DNA from: Kineococcus sp. NBC_00420
GTDB lineage: Bacteria; Actinomycetota; Actinomycetes; Actinomycetales; Kineococcaceae
Direction of reading: 5' to 3'
DNA length: 64,000 bases
Assembly (NCBI RefSeq): GCF_036021035.1
Contig: NZ_CP107930.1
Span: 2,604,001 to 2,668,000, forward strand
Every line of letters begins with the position of its first letter. Positions within the stretch are counted from its first letter, which is position 1. Of the stretch, positions 33,436-43,401 are shown piece after piece. The notes under the pieces were generated by a model. That model was not told where the DNA came from and did no database searches. It saw nothing but the letters and a program-made list of their open reading frames with translations. A program made the translations under genes and the position numbers.

Positions 33436-34152
33436 TCAGATCGCGCAGCCCTCGGGGCCGCAGGCCTCGGCGTCGTCGCCACCGACGAGGGTGAGGGGGC
33501 GGCTCTCCTGCCAGGCCCGCTGCAGCACCTGCAGGAACTGCTCGGTCGGCTGGGCGCCCGCGATGCCGTACTTGCGGTCGATCACGAAGAACGGGACCCC
33601 GCGGGCGCCGAGGGCCTGGGCCTCGGCGACGTCCGCGCGCACGGCGTCGACGTAGCGGTCCTCGGCCAGCACCGCGCGCGACTCGGCCTCGTCCAGTCCG
33701 GCCTCGGCGGCCAGGCGGACCAGGGTGTCGTCGTCACCGAGGGGCTCGCCCTCCGAGAAGTTGGCGTGCAGGAAGCGTTCCTTCACGGCGTCCTGGACGC
33801 CGTGCTCGCGGGCCAGGTGCAGCAACTGGTGGGCGTTGACGGTGTTCGCGGGGACGGAGACGTCCTGGTGGAACTCCAGGCCTTCGGCGGCGGCCACGGC
33901 GTCGACGTGGGCGATGAGTTCCCGCACCTCCTCCACCGGCCGGCCGATCTTGGCCGACAGCTTGCGCGCGTGGGCGTCGCTGGGTCCGTCGGCGCGGGTC
34001 GTCACCGACTGCGTCGTGGGGTCCAGCTCGAAGGACCTCCACTCCACCTCGACGTCCTCGCGGTGCTCGAAGGCGCGCAGCGCGCTCTCGAAGCGGCGCT
34101 TGCCGATGTAGCACCAGGGACACACGACGTCGGACCAGATCTCCACCTTCAC
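33436..34152 (-). CDS. DsbA-family oxidoreductase (FrnE-like)
   Basis: A 238-residue protein of the thioredoxin-fold DsbA/FrnE type with the active site CPWC in IWSDVVCPWCYIGKRRFE. The helical insertion domain (VNAHQLLHLAREHGVQDAVKERFLHANF) and GVPFFVIDRKYGIAGAQP with the cis-Pro region follow. The C-terminus ends in ACGPEGCAI, a Cys pair that may be redox-active or metal-binding. No signal peptide is visible, so it is cytosolic. The GTG at 34152 is the only start giving VKVEIWSD; GGAGG lies about 11 nt upstream. Confidence 0.88.
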   Translation of the reverse strand: MKVEIWSDVVCPWCYIGKRRFESALRAFEHREDVEVEWRSFELDPTTQSVTTRADGPSDAHARKLSAKIGRPVEEVRELIAHVDAVAAAEGLEFHQDVSVPANTVNAHQLLHLAREHGVQDAVKERFLHANFSEGEPLGDDDTLVRLAAEAGLDEAESRAVLAEDRYVDAVRADVAEAQALGARGVPFFVIDRKYGIAGAQPTEQFLQVLQRAWQESRPLTLVGGDDAEACGPEGCAI

Positions 34153-34273
34153 GCCGTGGGCAACCTCCGGCAGGACGGGACTGTTCCGTGCCGCCACCTG
34201 GTCGGGTCAGCCTCACAGGGACCGCACGGGGAACACCGGTGTGACACCGCGGTGGGCGGCGGACCGTGGAGGC

Positions 34274-35488
34274 ATGACCCCAGTCGCCGCGCTCACCGTC
34301 CGGGAGATCCCCGTTCCCGTGGCCACCCGAGCGCTCGCCGGACCGCGGCGGGGTCGGGCCGGGGTCCTCGCCCTGCTCGCGGCGACCGTGGTGGTCCGTT
34401 CGCTCCGGCCGGACCGCATCGACGTGCTCGACCGGGCCGTCGCGTGGTCGGGGTCGCAGAGCTGGAAGGCGTGGTTCTTCGGGACCCTCGACCCGCAGGC
34501 GGCGACCTCCGTCGGGGCGCCTGCGGCGGGATGGCTCTCCGGACTGGTGCTGCGGATCTCCGCCTCCGCGGACCTCGCCGTGCTCGCGACCGTCCTGGCC
34601 GTCCTGGCCGTGGCGGTCCTGACCGTGACCGTCCGGCGGATCGCCGGTCCCTCAGCGGGTCTGGTGGCCGGTGCGGTGCTGGCCCTGCTGCTGCGCTCCG
34701 GGGACGAGGCCCAGACGGCGCTGCTGCTGGGCGTCACGGGGTACCTCCTCGTCCGCCACCGGGGCTCGGCCCGCTGGTCGCTCGGCGCGGGACTGGCCGG
34801 GGGTGGCGCGGTGCTCGTCGGGGGGTGGGGGGCTGCGCTCGGGGTGGCGCTGCTCGTGGGGACCCTGCTCCTGCGCTGGACGCCTCGGCACCGGGCGGTC
34901 CTCGACGTGGCCGTCCTCACCGGAACGGCGGCGGCCTGCGTCGGGGTCTGGTTCGTCGTCGCACCCGGGTGGCCGGGGGGTCCGCCGGTCTCCTCGGGGG
35001 TGTGGATCGGCCCAGGGGCCGGGGTGCTGGCTCCGCTGGCCGCGACGGCCCTCGCGCTCGGTGGCACGTGGCTGTGGCGACGGTGGCGGGGCGCTCCGCG
35101 GGTCGTGCTGGTCCTGGCCCTGGTGCTGTCCGCGGGTCTCGGCGCCGGCGCCCGGGCGCACGACGCGTCGACCATCCCGGCGGACACGTCGACGACGTCG
35201 TTGCTCCAGGCCGCGGGCACGACCTGGTCGGCGGCCACGGTCGCCTCCCCGCAGGACGCGGCGACGCTCGAGCTCGCCAGCGGTACCGCGGTACTGGCGC
35301 TCCGGACCGGCGACGCGACGGTGAGCCTGACGCAGTTCCAGTCCTACGTGGCGACCGGACGGGTGCGGTACCTGCTGGTCCCCGACGGGTCGAGGTCAGC
35401 GGCGACGTCGGACGTCGTGGCGTGGGCGGCCGCGGCGCACACGGCGATGACCGTCGGTACGACGACGGTGTACGACCTCAGCGACTGA
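34274..35488 (+). CDS. Degenerate GT39/YkcB-like membrane protein
   Basis: A roughly 404-residue integral membrane protein with about nine hydrophobic segments. SQSWKAWFFGTLDPQAATSVGAP corresponds to the loop of actinobacterial GT39-like mannosyltransferases that normally reads W-K-A-F-F-F-G-S-L-D-P followed by a VDKPP motif; here VDKPP is lost. The C-terminal YLLVPDG and TVGTTTVYDLSD match the small extracellular domain of those enzymes. At about 400 residues it is much shorter than its roughly 700-residue relatives, so it probably lacks transferase activity. The start is uncertain: GTG 34241 has a better-spaced SD, while the ATG at 34274 has GGAGG only 1 nt away. Confidence 0.6.
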   Translation: MTPVAALTVREIPVPVATRALAGPRRGRAGVLALLAATVVVRSLRPDRIDVLDRAVAWSGSQSWKAWFFGTLDPQAATSVGAPAAGWLSGLVLRISASADLAVLATVLAVLAVAVLTVTVRRIAGPSAGLVAGAVLALLLRSGDEAQTALLLGVTGYLLVRHRGSARWSLGAGLAGGGAVLVGGWGAALGVALLVGTLLLRWTPRHRAVLDVAVLTGTAAACVGVWFVVAPGWPGGPPVSSGVWIGPGAGVLAPLAATALALGGTWLWRRWRGAPRVVLVLALVLSAGLGAGARAHDASTIPADTSTTSLLQAAGTTWSAATVASPQDAATLELASGTAVLALRTGDATVSLTQFQSYVATGRVRYLLVPDGSRSAATSDVVAWAAAAHTAMTVGTTTVYDLSD

Positions 35489-35490
35489 GG

Positions 35491-35664
35491 TCAGTCGCGG
35501 CGGCGGTCCTGGGCGTGGGCCCAGCCGGAGTGGTGGCCGGTGTCGGGGAGGTGGACCCGGTCCGGCTCGACGCCCGGACGGTCACCCGGCCGCGACGAGG
35601 AGCAGACACGACCGACGACGGCCGCCACCAGCAGGATCACGAAGAACGAGACGAAGAGGGTCAC
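35491..35664 (-). CDS. Small single-span membrane protein (57 aa)
   Basis: A short frame with a strong ribosome site (GGAGG 8 nt before a GTG). It encodes a hydrophobic N-terminus (TLFVSFFVILLVAAVVGRVC), then a polar tail rich in Pro, Asp, His and Arg that ends in QDRRRD. One transmembrane helix with a cytosolic or extracellular tail is expected. It lies 78 nt downstream of folA on the same strand and may be the last gene of that operon. No family is recognised. Confidence 0.55.
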   Translation of the reverse strand: MTLFVSFFVILLVAAVVGRVCSSSRPGDRPGVEPDRVHLPDTGHHSGWAHAQDRRRD

Positions 35665-35742
35665 GAGGCACTCCTCCGGCCGGGAGCCCCGTAGGGGCTC
35701 GATGCCTCACGGTGCCACGAAGTCCGTCCCGGCGCGAGGGGT

Positions 35743-36234
35743 TCAGCCCGATCGGTGCCAGGTGCAGATCCGGAAGCGCGGCCCCTTCGTGGAGGTGCGC
35801 CACTCCCCCGTCTCCGTCTGCGACCACTCCTCCCCGATCCGCGGGGCACGCGTGTCGCCCTCGACCTCGAGGTCCACCTCGGTGACGACGAGGACGTCGG
35901 CGTGCCCGAGGGCGGCCTGGTAGACGGCCTGACCACCGATGACCCAGACGTCGCCATCTGCCCGACCGGTGCCCGCGAGCGCCGTGGTCAGGTCGTGGAC
36001 GACCTCGGCGCCGTCGGCGACGTAGTCCGCGTCCCGGGAGAGGACGACGTTGCGACGCTCGGGCAGCGGCCGGAACCTCGGCGGCAGGGACTCCCAGGTG
36101 GCGCGGCCCATGACGACGGTGGAGCCGGCGGTGAGTTGCGAGAAGTGGTCCATGTCCTCGGGGATCCGCCAGGGGATCCGGCCGTCCGCACCGATGACGC
36201 CGTTGGCGCTCTGGGCCCACACCAGGCCGATCAC
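35743..36234 (-). CDS. folA: Dihydrofolate reductase
   Basis: A 163-residue enzyme with IGADGRIPWRIPEDMDHF (Trp22, acidic residue Asp27), VVMGRATWESLP and WVIGGQAVYQAAL. It reduces dihydrofolate to tetrahydrofolate with NADPH. It starts at a GTG 4 nt after the thyA stop. This is the usual thyA-folA pair: thymidylate synthase produces dihydrofolate, which FolA recycles. Confidence 0.95.
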   Translation of the reverse strand: MIGLVWAQSANGVIGADGRIPWRIPEDMDHFSQLTAGSTVVMGRATWESLPPRFRPLPERRNVVLSRDADYVADGAEVVHDLTTALAGTGRADGDVWVIGGQAVYQAALGHADVLVVTEVDLEVEGDTRAPRIGEEWSQTETGEWRTSTKGPRFRICTWHRSG

Positions 36235-36238
36235 CGGA

Positions 36239-37045
<807 letters not shown>

Positions 37046-37054
37046 GGCGGAAGC

Positions 37055-37981
37055 CTAAGCGACCACCCCACCCGGACGGGGCGCGTCGAAGTCGCGGTCG
37101 TCGGGGGCGTCGCCGCGGACGACGGCGGCCAGGCGCGCGAGCCAGGCTGCGCCGGCGAGGTCGTTGACGGTGTGGCGGGGCTGCAGCACCGGGTAGGGGG
37201 TGGTGGGCACGCCGTCGGCGGGGCGGACGTCGACGTGGGCGACGACGTGACCCTGCGCGTGCAGCCAGTCGGCCATCGCGTAGTCGGTGCGGGAGTCGCC
37301 GACGGTGCGCCAGGCGGTGGGCGGCAGGCCGTCGGCGGCGAGCAGGCGCAGCGCCATCTCGGCCCCCCGGTCCTTGCCGAGCAGTACGGACTCGATGTCG
37401 GTGGAGATGATCGTCGGGTCGATGCGCCAGTCGACCCGGCCGGCGGAGTCGGGCTGGTCGATGCCCTTCCAGGTCGCGCCGAGGTCGAGGTCGGCGAAGA
37501 CCGCGAGCGCCGCCGCCTCGAACTCGGGCTGGCGGGCGAGGTAGGTCGCGGAGTCGACGTCGAGGCGCTGCTCGAGGGAGACCATGGCGCGCTTGCCGCC
37601 GTCGACGAAGACGACGTCGGCGTAGTGCGCGCGGGCCAGAGCTTCGAGGCGTTCGACGGCGGGGCGCGGGACGGCGACCTGCTCGTCGACCTCGACGGGG
37701 CCCATCCCGGCGGCGGTGACGGTGAAGGTGACGGCGCCCTTCTCGCAGACGGCGTGCAGCCGGGCGCGCGCGGGCAGGCCGGCGGCGAGGATCGGGCCGA
37801 CGACCTGCGTGCGCAGGAAGTCGTCGGAGCGGCCGGTGTTGAAGACGACGGGGACTCCCGCGGCCAGCAGTTCGAGCAGGCTGTCCAGCAACCCCGCCGC
37901 GCTGATCGAACGCGTCACCGGGCTGGCGATCGGCCCGTCGACGTCGAGGAGGAGACCGAAGGGCGGGGCGTCGGGGTGCAC
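37055..37981 (-). CDS. HAD superfamily hydrolase
   Basis: A 308-residue phosphatase-like protein. The HAD motifs are visible: DVDGPIAS (motif I, nucleophile Asp), NTGRS (motif II), a Lys around GGKRAMV, and VGDSRTDYAMADW (motif IV). The layout is of the Cof/sucrose-phosphatase-like subfamily. The GTG at 37981 has GGAGG upstream; a longer upstream frame is open but has no protein-like sequence. It is the first gene of a run with thyA and folA; a link to nucleotide or folate metabolism is only suggested by this context. Confidence 0.82.
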   Translation of the reverse strand: MHPDAPPFGLLLDVDGPIASPVTRSISAAGLLDSLLELLAAGVPVVFNTGRSDDFLRTQVVGPILAAGLPARARLHAVCEKGAVTFTVTAAGMGPVEVDEQVAVPRPAVERLEALARAHYADVVFVDGGKRAMVSLEQRLDVDSATYLARQPEFEAAALAVFADLDLGATWKGIDQPDSAGRVDWRIDPTIISTDIESVLLGKDRGAEMALRLLAADGLPPTAWRTVGDSRTDYAMADWLHAQGHVVAHVDVRPADGVPTTPYPVLQPRHTVNDLAGAAWLARLAAVVRGDAPDDRDFDAPRPGGVVA

Positions 37982-38097
37982 CCGGCGATCCTCCCATCCA
38001 CTCTCCCGGGCCTGGACGGTCTCCTGCGGTGGTCCGAACGGGTGAGACGGCGGTGGCCGGGGCCTGCGAGCCGTGCGGAGGCTGGGAGCGTGCTGCG

Positions 38098-38607
38098 GTG
38101 CGTCGTGTCGTCCTGCCCCTGTTCGCCCTCGCGCTGACGCTGACGGCCTGCGGGACGGAGTCGGCGCCCACTGCGTCCGCGCCCACGTCGGCCCCCACGA
38201 CACGGCCCGCCGAGTCCGCCTCGGAGCAGGAGTGGGCGGACTACGACGAGTGGCTCACCGGTGGCCCGATGGCGACCTCGATGCCCACCCGGACGTGCGT
38301 GACCCACGAGCCCACCGACGAGGAACTCGCGACGGCCGATCCCGAGGACGAGTTCGCGTACTCAGACCTGACGTGGATGAGCTGCTTCGACCCGGACGAC
38401 TTCTGGACGGAGGAGCCGCAGTGCACCCCGCCACCGGACGTACCCGAGGACAGGACGTACTTCTGCGGCACCTACGGCTCGCCGTTGACCCAGCGTGTCG
38501 TCGACGACTGGAACGCGTTCGCCGATGAGGAGGACACCGCCAGCGCCCGGCAGCTGGGGATGACGCTGCAGGAGTACCGCGAGGCCTACCCGGACGGCCC
38601 GGCCTGA
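38098..38607 (+). CDS. Putative lipoprotein
   Basis: A 169-residue protein starting at GTG with GGGAG 9 nt upstream. The signal peptide RRVVLPLFALALTLTAC ends in a lipobox (LTAC), which predicts lipid anchoring of the Cys. A Thr/Ser/Pro/Ala-rich linker follows. The mature domain has six further Cys residues (RTCVTHE, WMSCFDP, PQCTPP, YFCGTY among them), suggesting disulfides, and many acidic residues. No family is recognised. It converges with the LURP-one-like gene. Confidence 0.65.
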   Translation: MRRVVLPLFALALTLTACGTESAPTASAPTSAPTTRPAESASEQEWADYDEWLTGGPMATSMPTRTCVTHEPTDEELATADPEDEFAYSDLTWMSCFDPDDFWTEEPQCTPPPDVPEDRTYFCGTYGSPLTQRVVDDWNAFADEEDTASARQLGMTLQEYREAYPDGPA

Positions 38608-38608
38608 G

Positions 38609-39223
38609 TCAGTCGCCGGAGTTCTTCCGGGCGTCGCGCACGGCGTCGAGGGCGACGACCCCGACGAGCAGGACGGCCCGCAGGTCGCGGTCGAGGGTCG
38701 GGTCGGTGGACAGGGCGAAGGCGTCGGCGTCGACGAGGACCCGGTCGAAGGAGCGGTGCTCGCGGTGGACGGTGGCGATCCGGCGGGGTTCGTCGTCGGG
38801 TTTCCGCAGGCTGGCGGGGCGCGGGTCGGTGTGCAGCGCGACGTCCCAGTCGCGGCTCCCCCACCCGCCGCCGGTCATCCGGCCGCTGCGGCCGTCAGCG
38901 AGGGCGAACTCGAAACGGGGCGCGGCCCAGCTGTTCTCCTGCCGCACCCGGCCCAGCGGTCGACCGTCGGCCCAGGTGGCGAAGAACTCCGACTTCCCGA
39001 GGCCGCCGGGACGCTCGATCGCCAGCAGGACCCCGCTCGCGTCCTGGACGAGGTAGCGCGAGGAGACCACCCTCCCGAAGAAGGCACCCCCGGCGCCGAG
39101 GGTCTCCTCGACGGCGGCGGCCGGGGTGCCGTCGGGCAGGACGATCTCGTAGCGGTGCCGGACCGCGAAGGCCCCCCGGTGCTCGTAGAGCAGGACGTCG
39201 GGGGCGTCGAACACGTCGGTCAC
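38609..39223 (-). CDS. LURP-one/scramblase-like (Tubby C2-type) protein
   Basis: A 204-residue beta-rich protein. YEIVLPDGTPAAAVEETLG, SSRYLVQDASGVLLAIERPGG, then FEFALADGRSGRMTGGGWGSRDWDVAL reproduces the repeated strand pattern of the LURP-one/phospholipid-scramblase-like barrel, and the C-terminal LLVGVVALDAVRDARKN is the buried helix of such proteins. Function in bacteria is unknown. It is 50 nt downstream of hutI on the same strand and could be read through from the hut operon, though there is no functional reason to link them. Confidence 0.65.
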   Translation of the reverse strand: MTDVFDAPDVLLYEHRGAFAVRHRYEIVLPDGTPAAAVEETLGAGGAFFGRVVSSRYLVQDASGVLLAIERPGGLGKSEFFATWADGRPLGRVRQENSWAAPRFEFALADGRSGRMTGGGWGSRDWDVALHTDPRPASLRKPDDEPRRIATVHREHRSFDRVLVDADAFALSTDPTLDRDLRAVLLVGVVALDAVRDARKNSGD

Positions 39224-39273
39224 GGGGTCAGCATGGACCGGTGCGGGGGCTGAGGTCTGCCGGTTCGGCGAAG

Positions 39274-40434
39274 TCAGTCCGGTCGGTGAGCGCGGTGGAC
39301 GGCGTGGGTGAGGGGGACGCCGGGGCGGTAGGCGAGGTGGGTCACCGAGGGGGCGTCGAGGACGTGCAGGTCGGCCCGGGCCCCCACCGTCAGGCGGCCG
39401 ACGTCGGTGCGGCGCAGGGCCTGCGCGCCGCCGAAGGTCGCGGCGTGGACGGCTTCGGCGACGGTGAGGTGCATCTGCAGGACGGCCGTCGCGACGCAGA
39501 ACGCGACGGAACTGGTGTAGCTGGAACCGGGGTTGCAGTTCGCGGCGATCGCGACCTGCGCGCCCGCGTCCAGCAGCCGACGCGCGGGCGCGAGGGGTTG
39601 CCGGGTCGAGAGGTCGCAGGCGGGGAGGACGGTCGCCACCGTGTCCGAGGCGGCGAGGGCGTCGACGTCGGCCGGGGCGAGGTGGTTGCAGTGGTCGACG
39701 CTGGCGGCGTCGAGTTCACAGGCCAACCGCACCCCCGGTCCCTGCGTGAGCTGGTTGCCGTGGACACGCAGGCCGAGGCCCGCGGCCCGGGCGGCGAGCA
39801 GGACGGCGCGGGACTGCTCCTCGTCGAAGGCGCCCGTCTCGCAGAACACGTCGGCCCAGCGGACGTGGCCCGCCACGGCGTCGAGCTGGGGGCCCACGAG
39901 TTCGGCGAGGTAGTCCTCGGGGGAGACGCCGGGGGCCACGATGTGGGCGCCGAGCCAGCTGACCTCGTCGGTGAACTCGGCGGCCAGCCGCGCCGCGCGG
40001 AGTTCCTCGGCCACGGTCAGCCCGTAACCGGTCTTCGTCTCCAGCGTCGTGGTGCCCTGCGCGAGCGCCTCGGCGACGTGCCGGCGCAGTCCCGCGCGCA
40101 GCTGGTCGTCGGTGGCGGCGCGGGTCGCGGTGACGGTCGTGGCGATACCGCCCGCCGCGTAGGGCTTCCCGGCCATCCGGGCCTCGAACTCGCTCGTGCG
40201 GTCGCCGGCGAAGACGAGGTGGGAGTGGGAGTCGACCCAGCCGGGCAGGACGGCGCGGCCGCCGAGGTCGACGCGCTCGTCGGCGGCGGGAGCCCGGTCG
40301 GAAGGACCGGTCCAGGCGACCCGGCCGTCCTCGACGACGAGGGCGGCGTCGGGGACCCGGGCGAGCAGGTCCTCCCCCCCGACCTCGGGGTCGTTCGTGG
40401 TGAGTTCGCCGATCCCCGTGTAGACGGTGCTCAC
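39274..40434 (-). CDS. hutI: Imidazolonepropionase
   Basis: A 386-residue amidohydrolase with the metal site [10 protein letters not shown], the family segment [16 protein letters not shown], the late His motif [11 protein letters not shown], and [14 protein letters not shown]. It opens the ring of imidazolone propionate to N-formimino-L-glutamate. It starts within the hutF stop (4-nt overlap) and is the last hut gene. Confidence 0.93.
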   Translation of the reverse strand: MSTVYTGIGELTTNDPEVGGEDLLARVPDAALVVEDGRVAWTGPSDRAPAADERVDLGGRAVLPGWVDSHSHLVFAGDRTSEFEARMAGKPYAAGGIATTVTATRAATDDQLRAGLRRHVAEALAQGTTTLETKTGYGLTVAEELRAARLAAEFTDEVSWLGAHIVAPGVSPEDYLAELVGPQLDAVAGHVRWADVFCETGAFDEEQSRAVLLAARAAGLGLRVHGNQLTQGPGVRLACELDAASVDHCNHLAPADVDALAASDTVATVLPACDLSTRQPLAPARRLLDAGAQVAIAANCNPGSSYTSSVAFCVATAVLQMHLTVAEAVHAATFGGAQALRRTDVGRLTVGARADLHVLDAPSVTHLAYRPGVPLTHAVHRAHRPD

Positions 40435-41735
40435 GTCAGGCTCCGGAGGATCTCGGCGACGCGCTCGCGGGGGACGGTCTCGTGCTGCCCACCGCGGACG
40501 CGGAACTCCCCCGCGACGACGACGTCGGTGACGTCCTGCGCGGTCGCCGTCATCGGGACCTGGGCCGGGTCGGAACCGGCCGTGCGGACCGAGTCCGTGT
40601 CGACGGCGACGAGGTCGCAGGGCTGGCCCACGACGATCGAACCGCCCTCCAGGCCGAGGCTGCGGTGGCCGCCGGTGGTGAGCGCGGCAACGAGTTCCGC
40701 GGGGTCGAACACCCCGCGCCGCAACGACCCGAGCCGGGCGGCGGCCTCGAGACCGCGGGTCTCCAGGAAGGGGTCGACCACGGCGTGCTGGTCGGTGCCG
40801 AGGGCGAGGACCGCCCCCGCGTCGGCCAGCGCGCGGTTGCGCCCCACACCGTCGCCGAGGTCGGCCTCGGTCGTGGGGCAGGCCGCGACGGAGACCTGGC
40901 GGGCACCCAGCAACGCGACGTCGGCGTCGGTGACGTGGTTGGCGTGCACGACGGTGAGCGCCGGGCTGAGGGCCCCGGCGCGGTCGAGGAGTTCCGTCGG
41001 CGTGCAGCCGTAGGCCTGCCGGCAGACCTCGTTCTCGGCGGGTTGCTCGGAGAGGTGGACGTGCACGGGGACCCCGAGGTCCCAGCCCGTCTCGGCGACG
41101 ACGGTGAGGTCAGCCGGGCCGACGGCCCGCACCGAGTGCGCAGCCACCCCGACCCGGAAGAACTCGTCGGTGGGGATCGCCCGGACACGGGCGGCCCAGG
41201 CCTGGGCGGTGCCGTCGGAGAACCGACGCTGCTCCGCCAGCGGGGGTTTCCCGGGGGCGGAGGTCAGGTAGAGCGTGTCGAGCAGGGTGAGGCGGATCCC
41301 GGCCGTGCGGGCGGCGTCGCGCAGGGCCAGGGCGAACGCGTTCGGGTCGTCGTAGGGGGTTCCGTCGGGGCGGTGGTGCAGGTAGTGGAACTCCCCCACG
41401 GCGGTCCAGCCGGCGAGGACCATCTCGGTGAACGCGGCCGTCGCGAGTTCCCGGTAGCCGTCGGGGTCGAGGCGGCCGGCGAGGGCGTACACGGCGGTGC
41501 GCCAGGTCCAGAACGACCCGCCGTCAGCGTGGGTCCTCCCTCGCAGGCCGCGGTGGAACGCGTGCGAGTGCGCGTTCGCGAAACCCGGGAACACCAGTCC
41601 CCGGAGTTCCCGATCACCGTCGAGCGGCCGGGGTTCGCGGGTGACTGAGGTGGTGCGGCCGTTCGTGAACTCGACGCGGACCCCGCGGACGGGGCCCCCG
41701 TCGAGCCACGCCGACTCGCACCAGAAGGAGCTCAC
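40431..41735 (-). CDS. hutF: Formimidoylglutamate deiminase
   Basis: A 434-residue amidohydrolase. Evidence is [19 protein letters not shown] (metal HxH plus the HutF-specific FHRGLRG), [34 protein letters not shown] and [14 protein letters not shown]. It removes ammonia from formiminoglutamate to give N-formylglutamate. That defines the deiminase branch of histidine breakdown, which then needs HutG. The GTG at 41735 overlaps the hutU stop (GTGA). Confidence 0.92.
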   Translation of the reverse strand: MSSFWCESAWLDGGPVRGVRVEFTNGRTTSVTREPRPLDGDRELRGLVFPGFANAHSHAFHRGLRGRTHADGGSFWTWRTAVYALAGRLDPDGYRELATAAFTEMVLAGWTAVGEFHYLHHRPDGTPYDDPNAFALALRDAARTAGIRLTLLDTLYLTSAPGKPPLAEQRRFSDGTAQAWAARVRAIPTDEFFRVGVAAHSVRAVGPADLTVVAETGWDLGVPVHVHLSEQPAENEVCRQAYGCTPTELLDRAGALSPALTVVHANHVTDADVALLGARQVSVAACPTTEADLGDGVGRNRALADAGAVLALGTDQHAVVDPFLETRGLEAAARLGSLRRGVFDPAELVAALTTGGHRSLGLEGGSIVVGQPCDLVAVDTDSVRTAGSDPAQVPMTATAQDVTDVVVAGEFRVRGGQHETVPRERVAEILRSLT

Positions 41736-43390
41736 TGTTCCCACATGGGGACGCGCAGACCCCGTTCCCGCGCGACCTCTGCGGCGCGTTCGTACCCGGC
41801 GTCGACGTGGCGCATGACGCCCGTCCCCGGGTCGTTGGTGAGGACGCGTTCGATCTTCTGCGCGGCGAGGTCGGTGCCGTCGGCGACGGTGACCTGCCCG
41901 GCGTGGATGGAACGGCCGATGCCGACGCCGCCCCCGTGGTGCAACGAGACCCAGGTGGCCCCGGAGGCGGTGTTCAGCAGGGCGTTCAGCAGCGGCCAGT
42001 CGGCGATGGCGTCGGAACCGTCGGCCATGGCCTCGGTCTCGCGGTAGGGCGAGGCCACGGAACCGGAGTCGAGGTGGTCGCGGCCGATGACGATGGGCGC
42101 GGAGATCTCGCCGTTCGCGACGAGTTCGTTGAACTTCAGCCCGGCGAGGTGACGTTCCTTGTAGCCGAGCCAGCAGATCCGTGCGGGCAGGCCCTCGAAG
42201 TGCACCTTCTCCCCCGCGGCGGTGATCCAGCGGCGGAGCTTCTCGTCGTGCGGGAACAGTTCGAGGATCGCCCGGTCGGTGCGCTCGATGTCCTTCGGGT
42301 CGCCCGAGAGCGCGACCCAGCGGAACGGCCCGCGCCCCTCGGCGAACTGCGGGCGGATGTAGGCCGGGACGAACCCGGGGAACTCGAACGCGCGGTCGTA
42401 GCCGCCGAGGACGGCCTCCTGGCGGATCGAGTTGCCGTAGTCGAACACCTCGGCCCCGCGGTCCTGGAAGTCGACCATGGCCTTGACCTGCTTGGCCATC
42501 GACGCCCGGGCCATGAGGGTGAAACCCTCCGGGTCCTTGGCGGCGAGGTCGTGCCACTCCTCGACGCTGACCCCCTCGGGGAGGTAGCTGAGCGGGTCGT
42601 GCGCGGAGGTCTGGTCGGTGACGACGTCGATCGGGGCGCCCCGGTCGAGGAGTTCGGTGAACACGGTCGCCGCGTTGCCGACGACCCCGACGGAGAGGCC
42701 GCGACGTTCGTCGCGGGCCGCCACGGCGCGGGCGAGCGCGTCGTCGAGGTCGGTGGCGAGCTCGTCCAGGTAGCCGTGGTCGACGCGACGCTGCAGCCGA
42801 GCGCGGTCGACGTCGACGACGAGGACCGCCCCCTCGTTGAGGGTCACCGCGAGCGGTTGCGCACCGCCCATGCCGCCGGCCCCGCCGGTGAGGGTGATCG
42901 TACCGGCGAGGGTTCCGCCGAACTTCTTGTCAGCGACGGCGGCGAACGTCTCGTAGGTGCCCTGCAGGATGCCCTGGGTCCCGATGTAGATCCAGGAACC
43001 CGCGGTCATCTGGCCGTACATCGTCAGCCCGGCCTGTTCCAGCTTGCGGAACTCCGGCCAGGTCGCCCAGTCGCCGACGAGGTTCGAGTTCGCGATGAGG
43101 ACGCGGGGTGCCCACTCGTGGGTGCGGAACACCCCGACGGGTTTGCCGGACTGGACCAGCAACGTCTCGTCGTCCTCGAGGGTCTCGAGGGTGCGGACGA
43201 TCGCGTCGTAGGCCTCCCAGGAGCGGGCGGCCTTGCCGGTGCCGCCGTAGACGACGAGGTCGTCGGGGCGTTCCGCGACCTCGGCGTCGAGGTTGTTCAT
43301 CAGCATGCGCAGCGGCGCCTCGGTCTGCCAGCTCTTGGCCTGCAGTGCGTTGCCGCGCTGGGCGCGGACGGGGCGGGGAAGGTGTTCCAC
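41732..43390 (-). CDS. hutU: Urocanate hydratase
   Basis: A 552-residue protein with the typical NAD+-binding [29 protein letters not shown], the Cys in [15 protein letters not shown] (the conserved Cys near 410 in Pseudomonas), and GLRVPMWEQ at the C-terminus. It converts urocanate to imidazolone propionate. The GTG at 43390 follows GAGGAG by 8 nt; it lies 11 nt after the hutH stop. Confidence 0.95.
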   Translation of the reverse strand: MEHLPRPVRAQRGNALQAKSWQTEAPLRMLMNNLDAEVAERPDDLVVYGGTGKAARSWEAYDAIVRTLETLEDDETLLVQSGKPVGVFRTHEWAPRVLIANSNLVGDWATWPEFRKLEQAGLTMYGQMTAGSWIYIGTQGILQGTYETFAAVADKKFGGTLAGTITLTGGAGGMGGAQPLAVTLNEGAVLVVDVDRARLQRRVDHGYLDELATDLDDALARAVAARDERRGLSVGVVGNAATVFTELLDRGAPIDVVTDQTSAHDPLSYLPEGVSVEEWHDLAAKDPEGFTLMARASMAKQVKAMVDFQDRGAEVFDYGNSIRQEAVLGGYDRAFEFPGFVPAYIRPQFAEGRGPFRWVALSGDPKDIERTDRAILELFPHDEKLRRWITAAGEKVHFEGLPARICWLGYKERHLAGLKFNELVANGEISAPIVIGRDHLDSGSVASPYRETEAMADGSDAIADWPLLNALLNTASGATWVSLHHGGGVGIGRSIHAGQVTVADGTDLAAQKIERVLTNDPGTGVMRHVDAGYERAAEVARERGLRVPMWEQ

Positions 43391-43401
43391 AGCGGTTCTC
43401 C

